The notes beneath the pieces were generated by a model, which worked only from the letters and a program-made list of their open reading frames with translations, was not told the origin of the DNA and made no database searches. The translations under genes were made by a program, and so were the position numbers. Below are positions 50,001 to 62,513 of a stretch of DNA of 64,000 nucleotides, piece by piece; position 1 is the stretch's first letter; every line of letters starts with the position of its first letter. Source of the DNA: Struthidea cinerea (taxonomy: Eukaryota; Chordata; Aves; Passeriformes; Corcoracidae); the NCBI GenBank assembly GCA_013397865.1, contig VZTI01005237.1:771009-835008 (forward strand), in the 5' to 3' direction.

Positions 50001-51804
50001 GTCATAAATCACAACCCGGGAGATCACTCAGCTCCTGACAATCTGCAGCCATACTACCAGGTCTCGTGTTCGGCCGGGCCACGAGCACTGACAAGCTGTT
50101 ACTTAAGCAGCTGACAGGTTCAAAATAGCACAAACTACAAGGATTTCACCAAGTAAAGAGGTTTTAATTTATTTTTTACATGCTTATCTTCTGCCCCTGT
50201 CGTGAGCACTGTTAGAAAACATGGTAGGCCCCTGTAGGTGCTGCAAATTCCCATTATGACATCTAACATGAATATGAATTTTCCACTGTGCTATTTCTTG
50301 AAATATTGATGCAATTGCATGAGGCAGGTAAAGTTCTCAGGTTCTGAAAGGTGTTTATTAAAAAAAGTCTTCCATGTGTTAGACGGAGGGTGTTTTCCTA
50401 CTTCAGCTGCTGAAATAGGCTTTGGTCACAAAAGAAAACCCCAGAAAGCTGACATCTGCAACTCACACCTTCAAATTTTTTGGTGGCCATCTCTCTGGAT
50501 TGGCCCTTGGTGGCACTTGGATGCTGGCAGCCCGAATGGTTCCCTGGGAGCCAGGTGCTGGAGCCAGGGCTGCCCTGGCTGGGATCAGCAGGGAGAGCCG
50601 CCCGTCCTGTTCAGCTGCTAGAGCAGTGGTGGTGGAGCAAAGCAAACAGCATTACTGGCCACAAAGACAGGGTGATGACAGACGTATTTTAAATCCCAGC
50701 TACCCAAACAACAGTAGGTGTTTCACAAATGGGATCCTTCGGCTGACAAACGCCCTTCTCTCTTTTGTTCCTCCAAAAAAATTGAGCTTGCCCGTTTTGC
50801 AGCTGTATCCCATTCCCTGGTCAGCATTGCAAATGTGTTTTGACATTGCTCAGTGAACCTGGGCCATATTTTAAACACACGGTTATGGAAACTGGAGTGC
50901 ATCCAGCACTGCAAAACACCACACTGGAATTTCTTCTCTCGTATCAACAGCAGAAAATGCCCTTCCTAAACCACTTCACAAATATTCACACAATTCATAA
51001 AGTTCAAACTCATTCCTCTAGGAAGTCTCTTGGATTTAATGACATTAAACAACAAATTTGATGGTAGATACTAAGCTGAACCCCGAACCAAACCCCTTTG
51101 GCAGTCATTCTTTTTGGGATGGTCATCCCACAGGCTGCAGCTTCTTTCTTTGAAGAAAGTCTCCCATGCCGAGGGAAAGTAATAAAACCAGTTTTTTCAA
51201 TGAATCATCAGACGGTGACCTAACCTTTGCTCAGAAGGAACGAGCACCTGACAGAAAGCTGGGGCCGAGGAATCAACCTTCCTGACCCATGCAAGAGATA
51301 CCAAGAATTGAATGAATAACCGAGCATTGGCAAGGGCAGAGCTGGTGTTGTGGTGAGCTTCTAACACAGCTGCATTGGAAATTAAATGGAGAGTTACCTC
51401 TGGGGGACTAAAAGTTGGGCAAATTTCTTCCTAGTGAAGAAAAGAGAAGGGAAAAAGGATTGTAGTAATCTCAATGTGCAATGTTTTGGGGGTTCTTTGG
51501 GGTTTTTTGTCCTCCAAACACAATTTTGGCCTGGTTTCATGAAGCCCTGGTGCACAAGCAGAGGACACTAGTGGTCAGTGTGCTAGGTAGGGGCCAAGCA
51601 CTGATCTTAGACTTTTCCAAACCTTGGGTGGAGAGCAAAGCCAAGCAACTCCACATGGCCAGGAATGGGGAGGATATACTTATGGGAGAGCTGCATGTTG
51701 CAGGACAGTTTCCTGTGCCCTCCCAGCTCAGGTACAGAAGAAGAAAATTTTTCTTGCAGATAAATCCATTGAAAGTCAAGTCCTCCTGCTCAGTGTAGTC
51801 TTTG

Positions 51805-51842
51805 CAAAACAAACAAACAAACAAACAAACAAACAAACAAAT
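51805..51842. repeat. (AAAC)n tetranucleotide microsatellite
   Basis: About nine nearly perfect CAAA units. The open frames across it (repeating NKQT / CLFV) are repeat artefacts. Confidence 0.95.
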
Positions 51843-54800
51843 AACAAGTGCAAGGATTCTTTGCAAACACAGCACAGCAGTAACTGTGAGGCTCTGCTTC
51901 CTTTCCACTTTAGGCAGAGCATTATTTCACCCAAGTTCAGACTCAGATACAGTTTTTTTCCCCACTGAATTCAAAGGCAAATTGCACAGCTGGCGCAGAC
52001 TCCAGCCTGCTCTATACAGAATCGACCTGCCTTGGAGGAAGATCAGATCTCTGCTCCTGGTGCTCAGTAGCCAGAAGAAGACGTGAGGGCAGCTGGTCAG
52101 GAGCTGCTCCGTGAGACCCCGCGAGGCACCGAGCGGAGCCGAGCAGCGGCACCGCGCCCTGGGCTCTGCGTGGGGGAACCTGGGGAGCACTTAGGGCAAC
52201 CTGGCACCGAGCAAGGTGTCACCCTTATTCCTAAACAGAGAGCGAGCCCCTGTGTCAGGGCAGGCCAGGGCAAGGGCTGGATGCACACAAAGCAGAGAGC
52301 TGCTGTCAGAGTCTCCTTCCCGCAAAGGGGTGAAGTACTGTGGGCCAAGCAGCAGCCTTGCAACCTTTATTTAGATGTTTGGTGATTGAGCAGTAATATC
52401 CCAGCTCTTCCACAGGAGATGTTTAGCCTCTTTCATAAGGTACTTTTAGCCAGTTAAAGAGGTCAAATGGCATGACCAAGGCCAGAGAGGAAATTAGTGG
52501 CAGAGAAAAAACCTGATTCTTCTCCCACACCTCCCCCAGTTCCATTAATTGCTCAAACTTGTGGAGGGCTGTGCTTGAAGAAACCCACAGGAGTTTCAGT
52601 GGTTTGAAGGTCAGGCCCAAGCACAGCAAAACCCTGGGGCAAAAGCGTGTTTCTCCTCTCCCTTCCCTGCAGCAAGTGTGTATTCCAACACCCTCAGCAG
52701 AGGAGGTTACTCCTTCACTGGAGTCCCTTGAATAAAGAGATGCTTCTGGGAACACACTGAGCAAATGGGTTATTTTGAAAGGACAAGTTAGCTCTATAAT
52801 TTGCCTTCACAATGTGTTCTGCACTCTAATTACAAATGCAAACACAGTAATTGGGAACAGCATCATAAAACTCTTAAGGAAGCCATAAGTGATATAATAC
52901 ATGGACATGTTTACCATTTGGTGCAGCAGGATGCCTCTGTGATGTTTTCCCCATGTTTAAACAGGGTGGAGATTGGCTTTTCTTTCATAAAGTTAATTCC
53001 ATGACAGCAATTCTTCCCTCAGCCTCCCTGCTCCTGAGCCTGCCTCAATTAAAATACAGCTTTCAGAAAACATTTCTTCTTTTTTCTCAAGTGAGAAAAA
53101 CCTCTCTTTCTTTTGAAAGATATAAAATTATTGATTTGAGCTGTTCCAAAGGGAAGAAAAAAGGGAAGATATTAGTGTGTTCTCTGCCTATGATGTCCCA
53201 CTCTTGCCTGCAACAGCAAATAATTCATCAGGGTGAAGTGTAGAAAGGACTGGGGGGCTGCATTGCTGCTCCCCCACCTAAACTCTCCTTGGGGAGCCTT
53301 CAGCCCTCCCCATGGTCCACAGGAGAGAGGATCCCCACAGAGTTTTCCCTCAGGTACTCACTGCCTGGATAGTGCAAGCAATCAGTGGCTCTTGGTGTTC
53401 TCCACCCACTGAATGCCCTGTGCTGGGGTGTGGAGAAGAGTTCAGAGCTCCAGTTTGTCCCAGTTCAAGGAGGGTGAGTGGCTTAGGCCAGCGAATGGCC
53501 AGTGAAGTCAGGCGAGCTGCTCGCAGGCTGGCTGAGAGCTCTCTGCATGGATGGGCAGCAGGAGGGCCTACAACACCCCGCACAAGGTGCACTCCCACAT
53601 TCCCGTCATCACCCACCTTGCCCTTCTACCCCTCCTTTTCCGTCATCTCCTGGGTCACCCTCCCTATGTCAGCCTGGGGTCCTGCTCCAAACAAGTCTTT
53701 GAATCAAGGCAAAGTCCACGGGCCTCAAAAGTCTTCCCAGACAAAACACAGAGAAGTGCAAAATCAAACATAATATCAGCCCTGCCCTCTGGAAAGCACC
53801 TTTGGGATGCTGGGTGGTGGGGAGGAGTGACCAGGAGGATGCACAGCACCTCAGGGAGTCCTGCAAGAGGAGCCGTGGGACCAACCCTCTCACAGAGCAG
53901 CCAGGTAGCAGCTCTGACAAATAAACTGAGAGAGGATTAGGGCTGAGTGTGCACTGACAGGATCCTACAAGCTCACCTAAGCTTAACAACTGCTAAATAA
54001 CATGACAAATCATGTGATTCAAACCAGAACAGTTCAACCTGCCTTTCGAGATCAATGAAGACGTGTGTCCTCTCTGCAGCTTGCTCTGGCTCGCACGTGC
54101 ACACCCCGTCTCTTTAGATTTGCTGAAAGCTGCTATGGCCTGATTTTCAGAGGTGCTGAGTGCCTGCAACTCATCATGACAGGCTATACATCAAATCCAT
54201 CACCTCTTGGGAAACTTGATTACCCTAGTGGAAACCCTCATTTCAAGCATTTAACTGGTTCCTACTGGTTTCAGCCGGTCAGCTCGGTTTTGGAATGGAT
54301 CACTCAGTTTGGGCTGTACTAATCTTTCAGGAGAAATAAATCCAAATCCATGTAGACCAGTGAAGGGATCCACTAGTAAGGTATCAATTAAAAGAAAAAA
54401 AAATTCTATTTTTAAAACACTGAACCAATAAAAATAACTCACACTTGGCTGGTTAGAGCTGTTCGTCAGGTGACTTGCTGAACAGATGTCTCCAGCTGGG
54501 AATTCTTGGATGAAATTCTCCATCTTCTCCTTTTTTTATAGAAGTCAGTTATTAAAGAAGTACATTAGAGGCTTGAAACATGTTAATTCAAGCCAGGAAA
54601 ACAACACAAAACAGAAACCACACATACATTGCCAAGAGAGAGGTTGCTGAGGTGTAATCACAGCTTTAAGGGGTGAAGCTCTTTATCTGGATGTGTGAAG
54701 GATGAAAACACACTTATTAAAGCCCCTGCAGATACAGAGTTAATGCTGAAGATAAACAGGGCACTCACACTGAAAGCCTGGAGAATCTTAGAGATGCTGT

Positions 54801-57789
54801 CCAGGAGACTCTAATCTGTTTTTTCACAATGCTCAGAAAATTTATAAAGTGGTGGTTAATTCTGGATGTGGAGATTAGTTCACAGATATCAGGGAATATT
54901 TTTTCCTAAATTTTCAGCCATGATGGGTATTAACATATGTATTTTCAAAGCCTAATGAATGTCCATGTTACTGTTTAGCCAAAGAGGGATAACTGAACCT
55001 GCTGTAGCATGGGCATTTACTGATTGCTGCAGGAGCTCAGGAGCTCTTTTCTACCTTACAGGGTACAGACTAGAAATTTTGGTGTGTTTTTGTCTCCACT
55101 AACATATGAAGAAATGATCCTGGTAGAGGAAAACAGGAAGAAATTATCTCCCTTGGTACAGCAAACCTGAAATGCCCCACAGGATTGCTGTTAAAATAGA
55201 CACAGAAATGAAAACCTTCCCGGACCAGCTTCTCTCTTGCAGCAGCCTGTGCTCACCTCGCACTGCCCCTCTCCTTGCTGCACTCTCCTGTAGCCCTCTC
55301 CCAGCCAAGGGGACACAGCCACTGTTGATGGGACCCCAGGATGGTCCATGGCTGACTTGGCTGCAGCGCATCCAGCCTGGGAAGCAGTGGGTGAGAATTT
55401 GCAGCCCTGCTGTGCTGTCAGCTCTCCTGCACAAACTCATTTAACTGTTCTGCAGAGGAGCTCTGGAAGCAAAGAAATAGTTACAGAGCAACTGCAGCTT
55501 GTCCCAGGGGCAGCAGTCAGCTCCACGAGCCCTCCCCATGTCCTAGCCCAGCCGTGTCAGATCCACTTCCCTCGGACCCTCCTAAGGATTCAGGTGGTGG
55601 CCAGTGATGGGAAACATCTCCAGCTTTTCTAGGGACTGGAGGTCTAGGGAGATTTAAGCTGGGAGGTTTTTGTGACCCACAGCAACCACAGACACACAGG
55701 CTAAAAAGCAGTCTTATTTCCTAAAGATAAAAGGACAAGTTGCACCATGAGCATAATAGCTTGTTTGGACAAACGGAGCAGAATTCACACTCTGAGTCTG
55801 ATTTTAAATCATCTGGTCTGGGGCTATTCAAGGCTGTGGATCTGTTTACATGTAAAAGAAACAAAAATCAGGAGCCTTTTATTTTCTCCTGTCTGGGTAA
55901 GAGCTGAATATGTGTTCCTCAGACTAACAGGGAAAGCAAACAGAAGCATTTCCCCAGAATTGTTCCCTTTCTTTTTCTCCTTTTCCCTTCACATATTTAG
56001 GACTTAAAAATATTTGGGAAGGAAGGTGGAAGCTTGCAGAAGCCACCTCGTTTCCGGTTTGGCTCATATTTACTTCTCAGAAATGCACAAAAGGACTTAA
56101 ATTAAACTGTGTAACAGGCTTCTACTGAACACTTCCTCACTTTTCTCCTGCACCTGGATCTACACGGAGGGGCTAGTGAAGGAAGACAGCTGAATTCCTT
56201 AGGTGAATAGAGAGCTTCATTCCCAAAGGGCACAACAAACCTGATCCTTCCTCTTCTGATCAACAAGAGCACAGAAGCTGCAAACCTGACCAGTACATCA
56301 AAAAGGAGCTTGAAAAATACTTTGAGCAAAAAATGCTAACGGTGCATCCTTCTCCTGTAACTGCACTGATATTAAATCAGGAAACAGCACGGAACAACCA
56401 CAAATACATATATACAGGGGCTGTCAAAACTGAAACAAAACCAAATCCCTAATGGGCACTCAAGGTGGAAAGAGCAAAAAGAATATACAGTGTAGGCTTT
56501 ATGATTATATTTAAATCCTTATGCAGCAAATGCTGGAAAGGGAATTCCAAAAATTTTCTCTATATAAGCAGTTTTTTGAATCCAGGACTTTGTGCATGAA
56601 AAGGAATTACAAATCAGTGTGAATGAAAGGGTACAAGTCCCCAGTGGGTGTTGGATCATGCCTGTGGACTCCTGGGCTGCAACGACAGCCCCCTGATCCT
56701 GCAAGGGCCCAGGGATGCACCCAGCCCTGCTGGGAGCAGCCTTTCTGCTGCCATGGACATTGAACCTGCAGCAACACCTTCTTTCTGAGATGCTTCCGTG
56801 GTCCTCAAGTACAACTGAGGCCAGAACTTCCTTCCTGGCTGCTGAAGATCTGATCATCAAGACAGGCTCCCACAGAGATCCTTGGAAAAACAGGCAACAG
56901 ACTACAGCCTGAAAGGGATGTTGACCTTTTTCTGGAAGATCTCCTGCCTTCTCGTGACTTTGTGACATTGGGCTCCAGGACACCTTCCCTGTCTCCCTGA
57001 CATCTCCCTTTTCTATCTCTCTCTTGTCCAAGGGAACTAAAAACCCTTGGAAAGATTGCCTTTTCCACCCAGACATCTGTGCACCCAGACATCTGAAGTC
57101 ACAGGAGAAGCAGATAAGCAGGAGAGAATTTTTTCTCTACTAAGATGTGGTCCAAGTTCTGAAGTGTTTGAAAAGCCTTTGAATGACACAAAATGGTATT
57201 GCAACATACAGCTGCAGCAATTACAGTTCTTCAGCTTCTACTGGCTACTTCAGTCCCCAAAGGCGACTTCTGATCACTCAGAAAGGTTTTGGTGCTGTTT
57301 ATTAGCTACAAGCTCCTAAAAGGACTCAGATAATGAGTTCAAGATGCCATGGTTCAAGTGGGAAGCAGGACTCAGCCAAGCACAAGAGGAAAGCTGGTCC
57401 TAGCAAGGCTCAAGTGGGGGATTTTGTGCTTCTGGATCAGGTGTATCTGCTAGAAACAATTTTCACCATGATGGCAAGGGGCATAATAGCAAGAACATGT
57501 ATTGGAGACGGGGGCTAGGATGAGACTGCAGAGTTTGGAAATGGTGAGAAGGAGACAAATTATCCTGAAAACAAGTTTGGACCGATGCATTCGTGTTATG
57601 ATGGGGCTAAGGCTGAAAGAAATAATGAGAAACAGAATGTTTCTGCTCTCTGCTTGCCTCCCTGCTGAAGGCACTCTTGTAGGAGGGGGTGAAATGAAGC
57701 CATTTGGTTTGGAAGTCATCCTTTCCCACCCCCCCTCCCAACCCCGGAGCGCAGCGAGACCCTGAGCCAACTGCAGAGGGTGCCACGGA

Positions 57790-58370
57790 GGGCTTCTGCT
57801 TCTCTGCCTGCACAGGAAGGCAGGACTCGGGCTCAGCAGCAGCAGCAGCCGCCCCCCTCCAGTTCCCCCTGGGCCGCGCAGCTGTCCCGGGCTAACCCCG
57901 AGCAGCCGGGGGCACCGGGGGGCCGTTCCCCCTCCAAAAAGAAATTAATCCCCACTGCCCGGGTCCAGCATCCTCCGAACCTCGCCGGGACGGGAGCCTC
58001 TCCTGGGCATCTCTCCAACAGGCGCTGGTGCGGTGCCCACCGGGATTCCCCCCATGAGAAGCCGTCGCTCCCCGCTTCCGTCCGCATCCGTCCCCCCAAG
58101 CCGCGCTGCAGCGTTTGGGTGTGTGCGTGTTTGTGCGGCAGGGCCGGCGGGGGAATGGGGCCGGGCACCGCTCGGGCAGACCCTCCGGGCAGTGACACGG
58201 GCACAGCCGGGCTCACGGGCCGCCTTAATAGTGCGGCGTTCAAATGACCCCCTAAATCCCCCTGTCCCGTACAGCAACACCCGTCCGGGAGCACTCACGG
58301 CTCCCGCGACCGAGCGAACCCCAAAGCCGCCGCCCGCACACGCTGTCCCGCGCTGCTCAGCGGGGATTTA
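57790..58370. other. CpG-rich block about 4.1-4.7 kb upstream of the MAFB promoter
   Basis: Dense CpG from about 57830 to 58370, starting with five CAG units (57834-57848) followed by GCCGCC. AT-rich sequence separates it from the main island. Open frames on both strands (up to about 155 codons) are biased by composition and match nothing I recognise. It may be a separate promoter or enhancer, possibly for a noncoding transcript; this is inference. Confidence 0.65.
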
Positions 58371-60429
58371 ACGCTGGACGCTGCAAAACCTCGGGAAAGA
58401 AAAATACCCCCCTAAAAACCTACCCTTCTGAAGTGTTGCTCTGCTCCCTTCTCCCAGATCCACTTGTGAAAACGTGTCTAGAGTTAGTACTGGGATTTGC
58501 CCCGCTCTTAATTGGTTCCGGCTAAAATCTGAAGAGGTCCCAGTTAACCCAGAAGGGTTCAATCGCTTGTTTTATACAGCAAAGCTGCTCTCTAGACTTT
58601 GTCCAAATAATGCTGCCCGCTTTACTTTGACAATCCCCGCAGAAAAAGGAGAGCGAGGGGAAACAAAGCCTTATGATTACCAGTAGTAATTTAATCCTAA
58701 ATTCGTGGGCCATTCCCATCAGCCCCCACAAGCAAACATCAACACTTTTCTTTCTCATGCACATGTATCTGCGATAGATGATTAACCAGGTCCCTCGCTG
58801 CTTACACAGGGGAAAAAATCCTGACAACCAGCACCGTGTCTGCCTGCGGTTTGGGAAATTAAAAATCAAGCGAGGGGAGGTAGGAATTAGGAAAGTGATG
58901 CTCTTTTCCTCCATCAGTGCCAGATGCCAGCCCCGGATAATTTAGGTTTGGGTCTGTGTTTGTTAACAAAACTCCCATTTCAGTCAACATATCCCGTTGA
59001 TGTTATGGGATTAAAAAAAAAGCTAATTCTGGGGCAAAAGTAGCAGTCAGCTACCAAAACCGAGGAGCTCCTCTCAGAGAACCGAGCATGGAAACTGCAC
59101 ACATAACAGTCGTCTTAATTTTCATCGGAGTACCTATACCTGCTGTTTCTAAGAATTGGGGATTGGGATACCAACGTAATACAATTCCCTTTCTAAATGT
59201 CACTCACCCGATTTAGGCAGAGCCCTACCTGAACAAACAGGGGTAGGTATCTGTACATTGCAGTTTTAAGGGAGAGATTTAAAATCTCAGTGGCTCCAGG
59301 ACCCCAACTGCCTTGCCCTGGGAGGACGTGCCGGCTGGAACTGATCTGAAATGACATTATCATTTTCTCTGAACTCGTCCCGATTTTGGCCGGGAGTTTG
59401 CGGAAGGCAGGGGGAAGTGGAGGGAGAGCGGGAAGAAGTAATTTTTTCCTCGAAACGAACCTTGAAAACCCGGATCTTAAAATATAGAAAGAGAAAAAAT
59501 TAAAGCAGCTCGATTAGCGGTTTTCGGATGCCGGAAGAAGGTGGCAATTAAACAAAAATTGCCCGGAGCGCTCGGCGAGGAGGCGAGCTGCGGGGTCGGG
59601 CAGGTGGGCGCCTCTTCTTCCCCCTGCGTGGGTGCGGAGGGGACGGGGAATCCTTCCCGCAGGAGCCGGCAGCCGCCGCTTTGCCCCGCGGTGCCTTTTA
59701 GGGTGCGGGGGCCGGGGTGCCCGGAGCTCCCTCCCTCCCCTTGCGCGCAGCACCGCGGCCGCGCGGATGGGAAACTCTTCTGAGCTGCCTCGTTGGGCTG
59801 TTCAGCCCAGGAATCCTTCTCCAGCAACACTAGAGACATTTCTTCCCCAATCCTTGTTAAAAAAAAAAAATAAAATATACATACATATAATTTAAAATGC
59901 ACACGGAGCAACGCCCCTAACATATAAATTCCATTGAGAAAAAGATTTGGTGGCTGAATTAAAAACTACAATGAACAGCTGGGGATTCGGGGCACGAAGC
60001 GGTTCTGACTTTAGTCAGCCGCTTAACGCCACAAGTTTTGTGGGATGTATTTTTGAAAGGGGAGCGAGGCATGGAAGAGCAAAGAAACGGACCCAGGAAT
60101 TGCCCCGAAATTTTATGGCTGTGAGGATGGACGCTGAAAACCGATCTGTAACTCACAGCTTAAAAGATTAAGGAAAGGGACTGAGAGTGTATGGACAGGG
60201 AGATAATCAGATCAATGCTTCCCTCCGCCTTTCAGTAGCTCCACCTTGTGAATATACCTCAGTAATTATGAGAGGAAAAAGTATTATCCATCTAACAGCA
60301 CATTTTGCAGGGCTGCATCCAGGCTTCCCAAGCTCTCGCCAGGGTCCCCTTTCTTTCAGTGGCAACGATAACGTTTAACGTGCAGGTAAAAATAAAGCTC
60401 TCCCCAAGCAGCTTCCAGGACCTCAGAAA
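58371..60429. other. Interval between CpG blocks, no gene seen
   Basis: Apart from the small CpG block at 59540-59780 this is mixed, moderately AT-rich DNA with an A run and TA-rich stretch at 59859-59896. No reading frame resembles a known protein and no RNA gene is recognised. It lies within 4 kb of the MAFB promoter, so promoter-proximal enhancers are plausible. Confidence 0.5.
59540..59780. other. Small CpG-rich block upstream of MAFB
   Basis: Local CpG-dense stretch (for example around 59565-59600 and 59690-59765) about 2.7-2.9 kb before the MAFB TATA box, with AT-rich sequence on both sides. Could be an outlying part of the MAFB island or a separate regulatory element. No TATA box or reading frame of known type seen. 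Confidence 0.6.
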
Positions 60430-62282
60430 TAACAAGTCCAGCGGACCCGCACGGGGAACTCTCGGCATCCCCCAGCCCCCGGGGAGGCGGCAGCCGCCGG
60501 ACGGGGACCTCCGAGCTCCGTGCCCGGTCCGCTCTGTCCCGCCCGGCGCCGGCGGACCCCTCCGCAGAGGGGCACGGCGGGGCTCCCCGCCTCGCTGCGC
60601 CTCGGGGCCGCTCGTTAACAGCGAAACCACGGCGATTTCCCAAATCTAAGACTGCTGGGAAACCGGCAGCGCGGTGGCCGTGCGGACCCCGGGGCCCCCC
60701 GCACCGCCGGGGCTGCGCTGCCCGTGGGGGATGCGGGGCAAGGGGAGCGCCCCGGGTCTGTGGGTGCGTTCCACGCGTGTCCTCCCGCGCACGCGTTCGG
60801 AGCAGCGCGACCTGCGGAGAAAGATCTGCGTGCTCCCGGGCGCGCAGCCCCGCTGCAGCCGGGATCGGGATGCGGAGGCAGCGCTCACTCCTGGGAGCGC
60901 AGCGTGGGGAGCGCCGGAGCCGGCCGCTCTCGGGGACTATCGACTGAGAGTTCTGTCCCCTCCAAATGTCCTGGGGAAACACGCGCACAAGGCATTGCCC
61001 CACGAAATTAAGCCCCGGCGCGCCTGTGCTGCGAAAGAGGATTTGGATGAAATCTCCCTGCCTGGTTTCCTCCTCTTCCCTCCAACCCGCTGCCAGAGGG
61101 ACCCCCTGGAATTTCTTTTTGGGGAAAGGGAGGACTTTGCGCGACTTTTGCCTCCCTGGTTCTCTGCGCAGCTGCAGCCGGCTCTGCGGAGATGCGGAGG
61201 AGCGGAGCAAGCGGGTCCGGGCTGTGGGTATCGCCGCGGGGCTGGCGGGGGGTCCCATAGGGACGGACCCACACCGGGAGGTCTCCGCTTGGGGACTCCG
61301 TAGCGTTGTCCCGGCTCCAGAAAGGCAGTTCCCTCCTCATAAATTTCGGGGAAGCAGACAGATCTTGAACTTTTTTTGTTCTTTTGGCTAAATAAATGGG
61401 GGGTGGGAGGGTGATACGGGGTATTCTGAGGGACAGAGGAGGAGGCGCTGCTCCGGAGCGGCGCGGCCAGGCCGGGACCGGGGCAGCCCCGCTCCCGCGG
61501 CCGCTCCCGCTCGCTCCGGTCCCGCACGCCCGTCCCCTTTTTCCGGGTGTTTTCTCCCCGTGAAAAGTAGCTGTTATTCTGAAAATGGACACTTGGGGTC
61601 GCACTTTCTGTCTGTTTGAGCATGAAAGCGGTGTAAAAAGAAGCCCTAATCTCCCCTAATCGTTACAAAATGTTAAAAAAAAAATCCTGTTACTGGACCA
61701 AAAAAAAAAAAAAAAGAAACTAAAAAACCTTGCAAACCGAATACTCCTTTGCATGCAGTCACTCTCTCAGGGAACAGCAGAGGAAAGCAAACACGGTCCC
61801 CTCAGAACCGAAATGTAATTATATTTTCTCCCTTCTCCCCCTAATATTTGCAATTGCCTGTGTCAATGCCTTTGCTTTACTTTAGGGAGAGATTTGCTTC
61901 CTGTAACCGGGAGGATTTCCCCGGTTGTACACGAAGCGCTGACAGCCCTGTCGAGCCGGTGCTTCCTTCGCTCCCGGCTCCCCGCGCATCCCCCTCGGCG
62001 CCTCCCGCAGCCCAGCACTCGCTCCCGGCCGGACCCGCTGCGCGTTCGCGGCCGGTTCTCCCTCGGTACGTTCGCACCGGGGACGCTTACATAAAGTTGA
62101 AAAGGTGGATGCGTGTGCGTGGCATGGGGGGAAGCTCCCTGCCTTGAGATCGGCTACGGGACGGCAGCGGGCAAAAAGGGGCACTTTGTTATATTTCGAA
62201 CAAAGGGACGGGCAGGATGTCCCCGAGTCCCCCTCCTTTGTGGGCTGCAGAGGCCGAAAAGGATGGGAGGAAGGGAGCAGAG

Positions 62283-62320
62283 AAATAAATAAATAAATAA
62301 ACAACTAAATAAATTAATAA
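62283..62320. repeat. (AAAT)n-like AT-rich microsatellite
   Basis: AAAT units repeat from 62283 to 62300 and continue imperfectly (ACAACTAAATAAATTAATAA) to 62320. It is a pure A/T-rich island only about 160 bp before the TATA box, within otherwise very GC-rich DNA. Confidence 0.9.
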
Positions 62321-62332
62321 CCGGGAAGGCGC

Positions 62333-62355
62333 GGGTGCGGGAGGGGGAGCCGGGG
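62333..62355 (+). promoter_or_regulatory. G-quadruplex-type motif upstream of the MAFB TATA box
   Basis: Four G runs of three or more (62333-62335, 62339-62341, 62343-62347, 62352-62355) with loops of 3, 1 and 4 nt fit the usual G3 N1-7 pattern on the + strand. It lies about 125 bp before the TATA box. Folding is predicted from pattern only. Confidence 0.55.
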
Positions 62356-62477
62356 AGCGCCCGGAGGTGCGGGCTGGGAGCGGCGGGCGCTCAGCTGGCG
62401 CTGCGGAGCTGTCACGGCGCGGCCCGGCCCCGTCCCNCCGGCCCCGGCCCCCGCCGCGCTCTCGGCGGGCACGGCCG

Positions 62478-62483
62478 TATAAG
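62478..62483 (+). promoter_or_regulatory. TATA box of MAFB core promoter
   Basis: TATAAG sits 732 bp before the MAFB start codon inside a CpG island. It is preceded by runs of GGCCCC/CCGGCCCC (62421-62458, one unresolved base at 62437) that would suit Sp-family factors. The position fits a focused start near 62505-62512. Large Maf genes are known to have TATA-containing proximal promoters; the exact start here is inferred. Confidence 0.75.
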
Positions 62484-62501
62484 AAGCCAAGGGGGGCTGC
62501 A

Positions 62502-62513
62502 CTGTGATCACAG
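62502..62513. promoter_or_regulatory. 12-bp perfect palindrome at the predicted MAFB start site
   Basis: CTGTGATCACAG is its own reverse complement. TGCA lies directly on the left (62498-62501 reads TGCA) and, one base beyond, on the right, so the near-symmetric block covers about 62498-62517. It starts 24 bp after the first base of the TATA box, so it should span or touch the transcription start. A factor-binding site is possible. It does not have the spacing of a standard Maf recognition element. Confidence 0.45.

Larger units (their letters stand above)
41841..57789. other. Intergenic, no gene recognised
   Basis: About 16 kb up to the MAFB CpG domain with no recognisable protein or RNA gene. 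The block 42970-44950 is AT-rich, free of long open frames on both strands, and dense in TAAT/ATTA words; it is the largest candidate for conserved regulatory sequence here. A CpG patch lies at 52113-52170 and a pair of CACGTG sites at 45158-45177. Open frames at 56519-57076 (- strand, 185 codons) and 53312-53773 are not like any family I know. Confidence 0.5.

Noticed and set aside
57780..58294. Open frames of 112-155 codons in the 57.8 kb CpG block
   Set aside because: Both strands open at once and Pro/Arg/Ala-rich; composition effect.
60356..61623. Overlapping open frames of 198-300 codons on both strands
   Set aside because: CpG-island composition leaves all frames open; products are Pro/Arg/Ala-rich without known domains.
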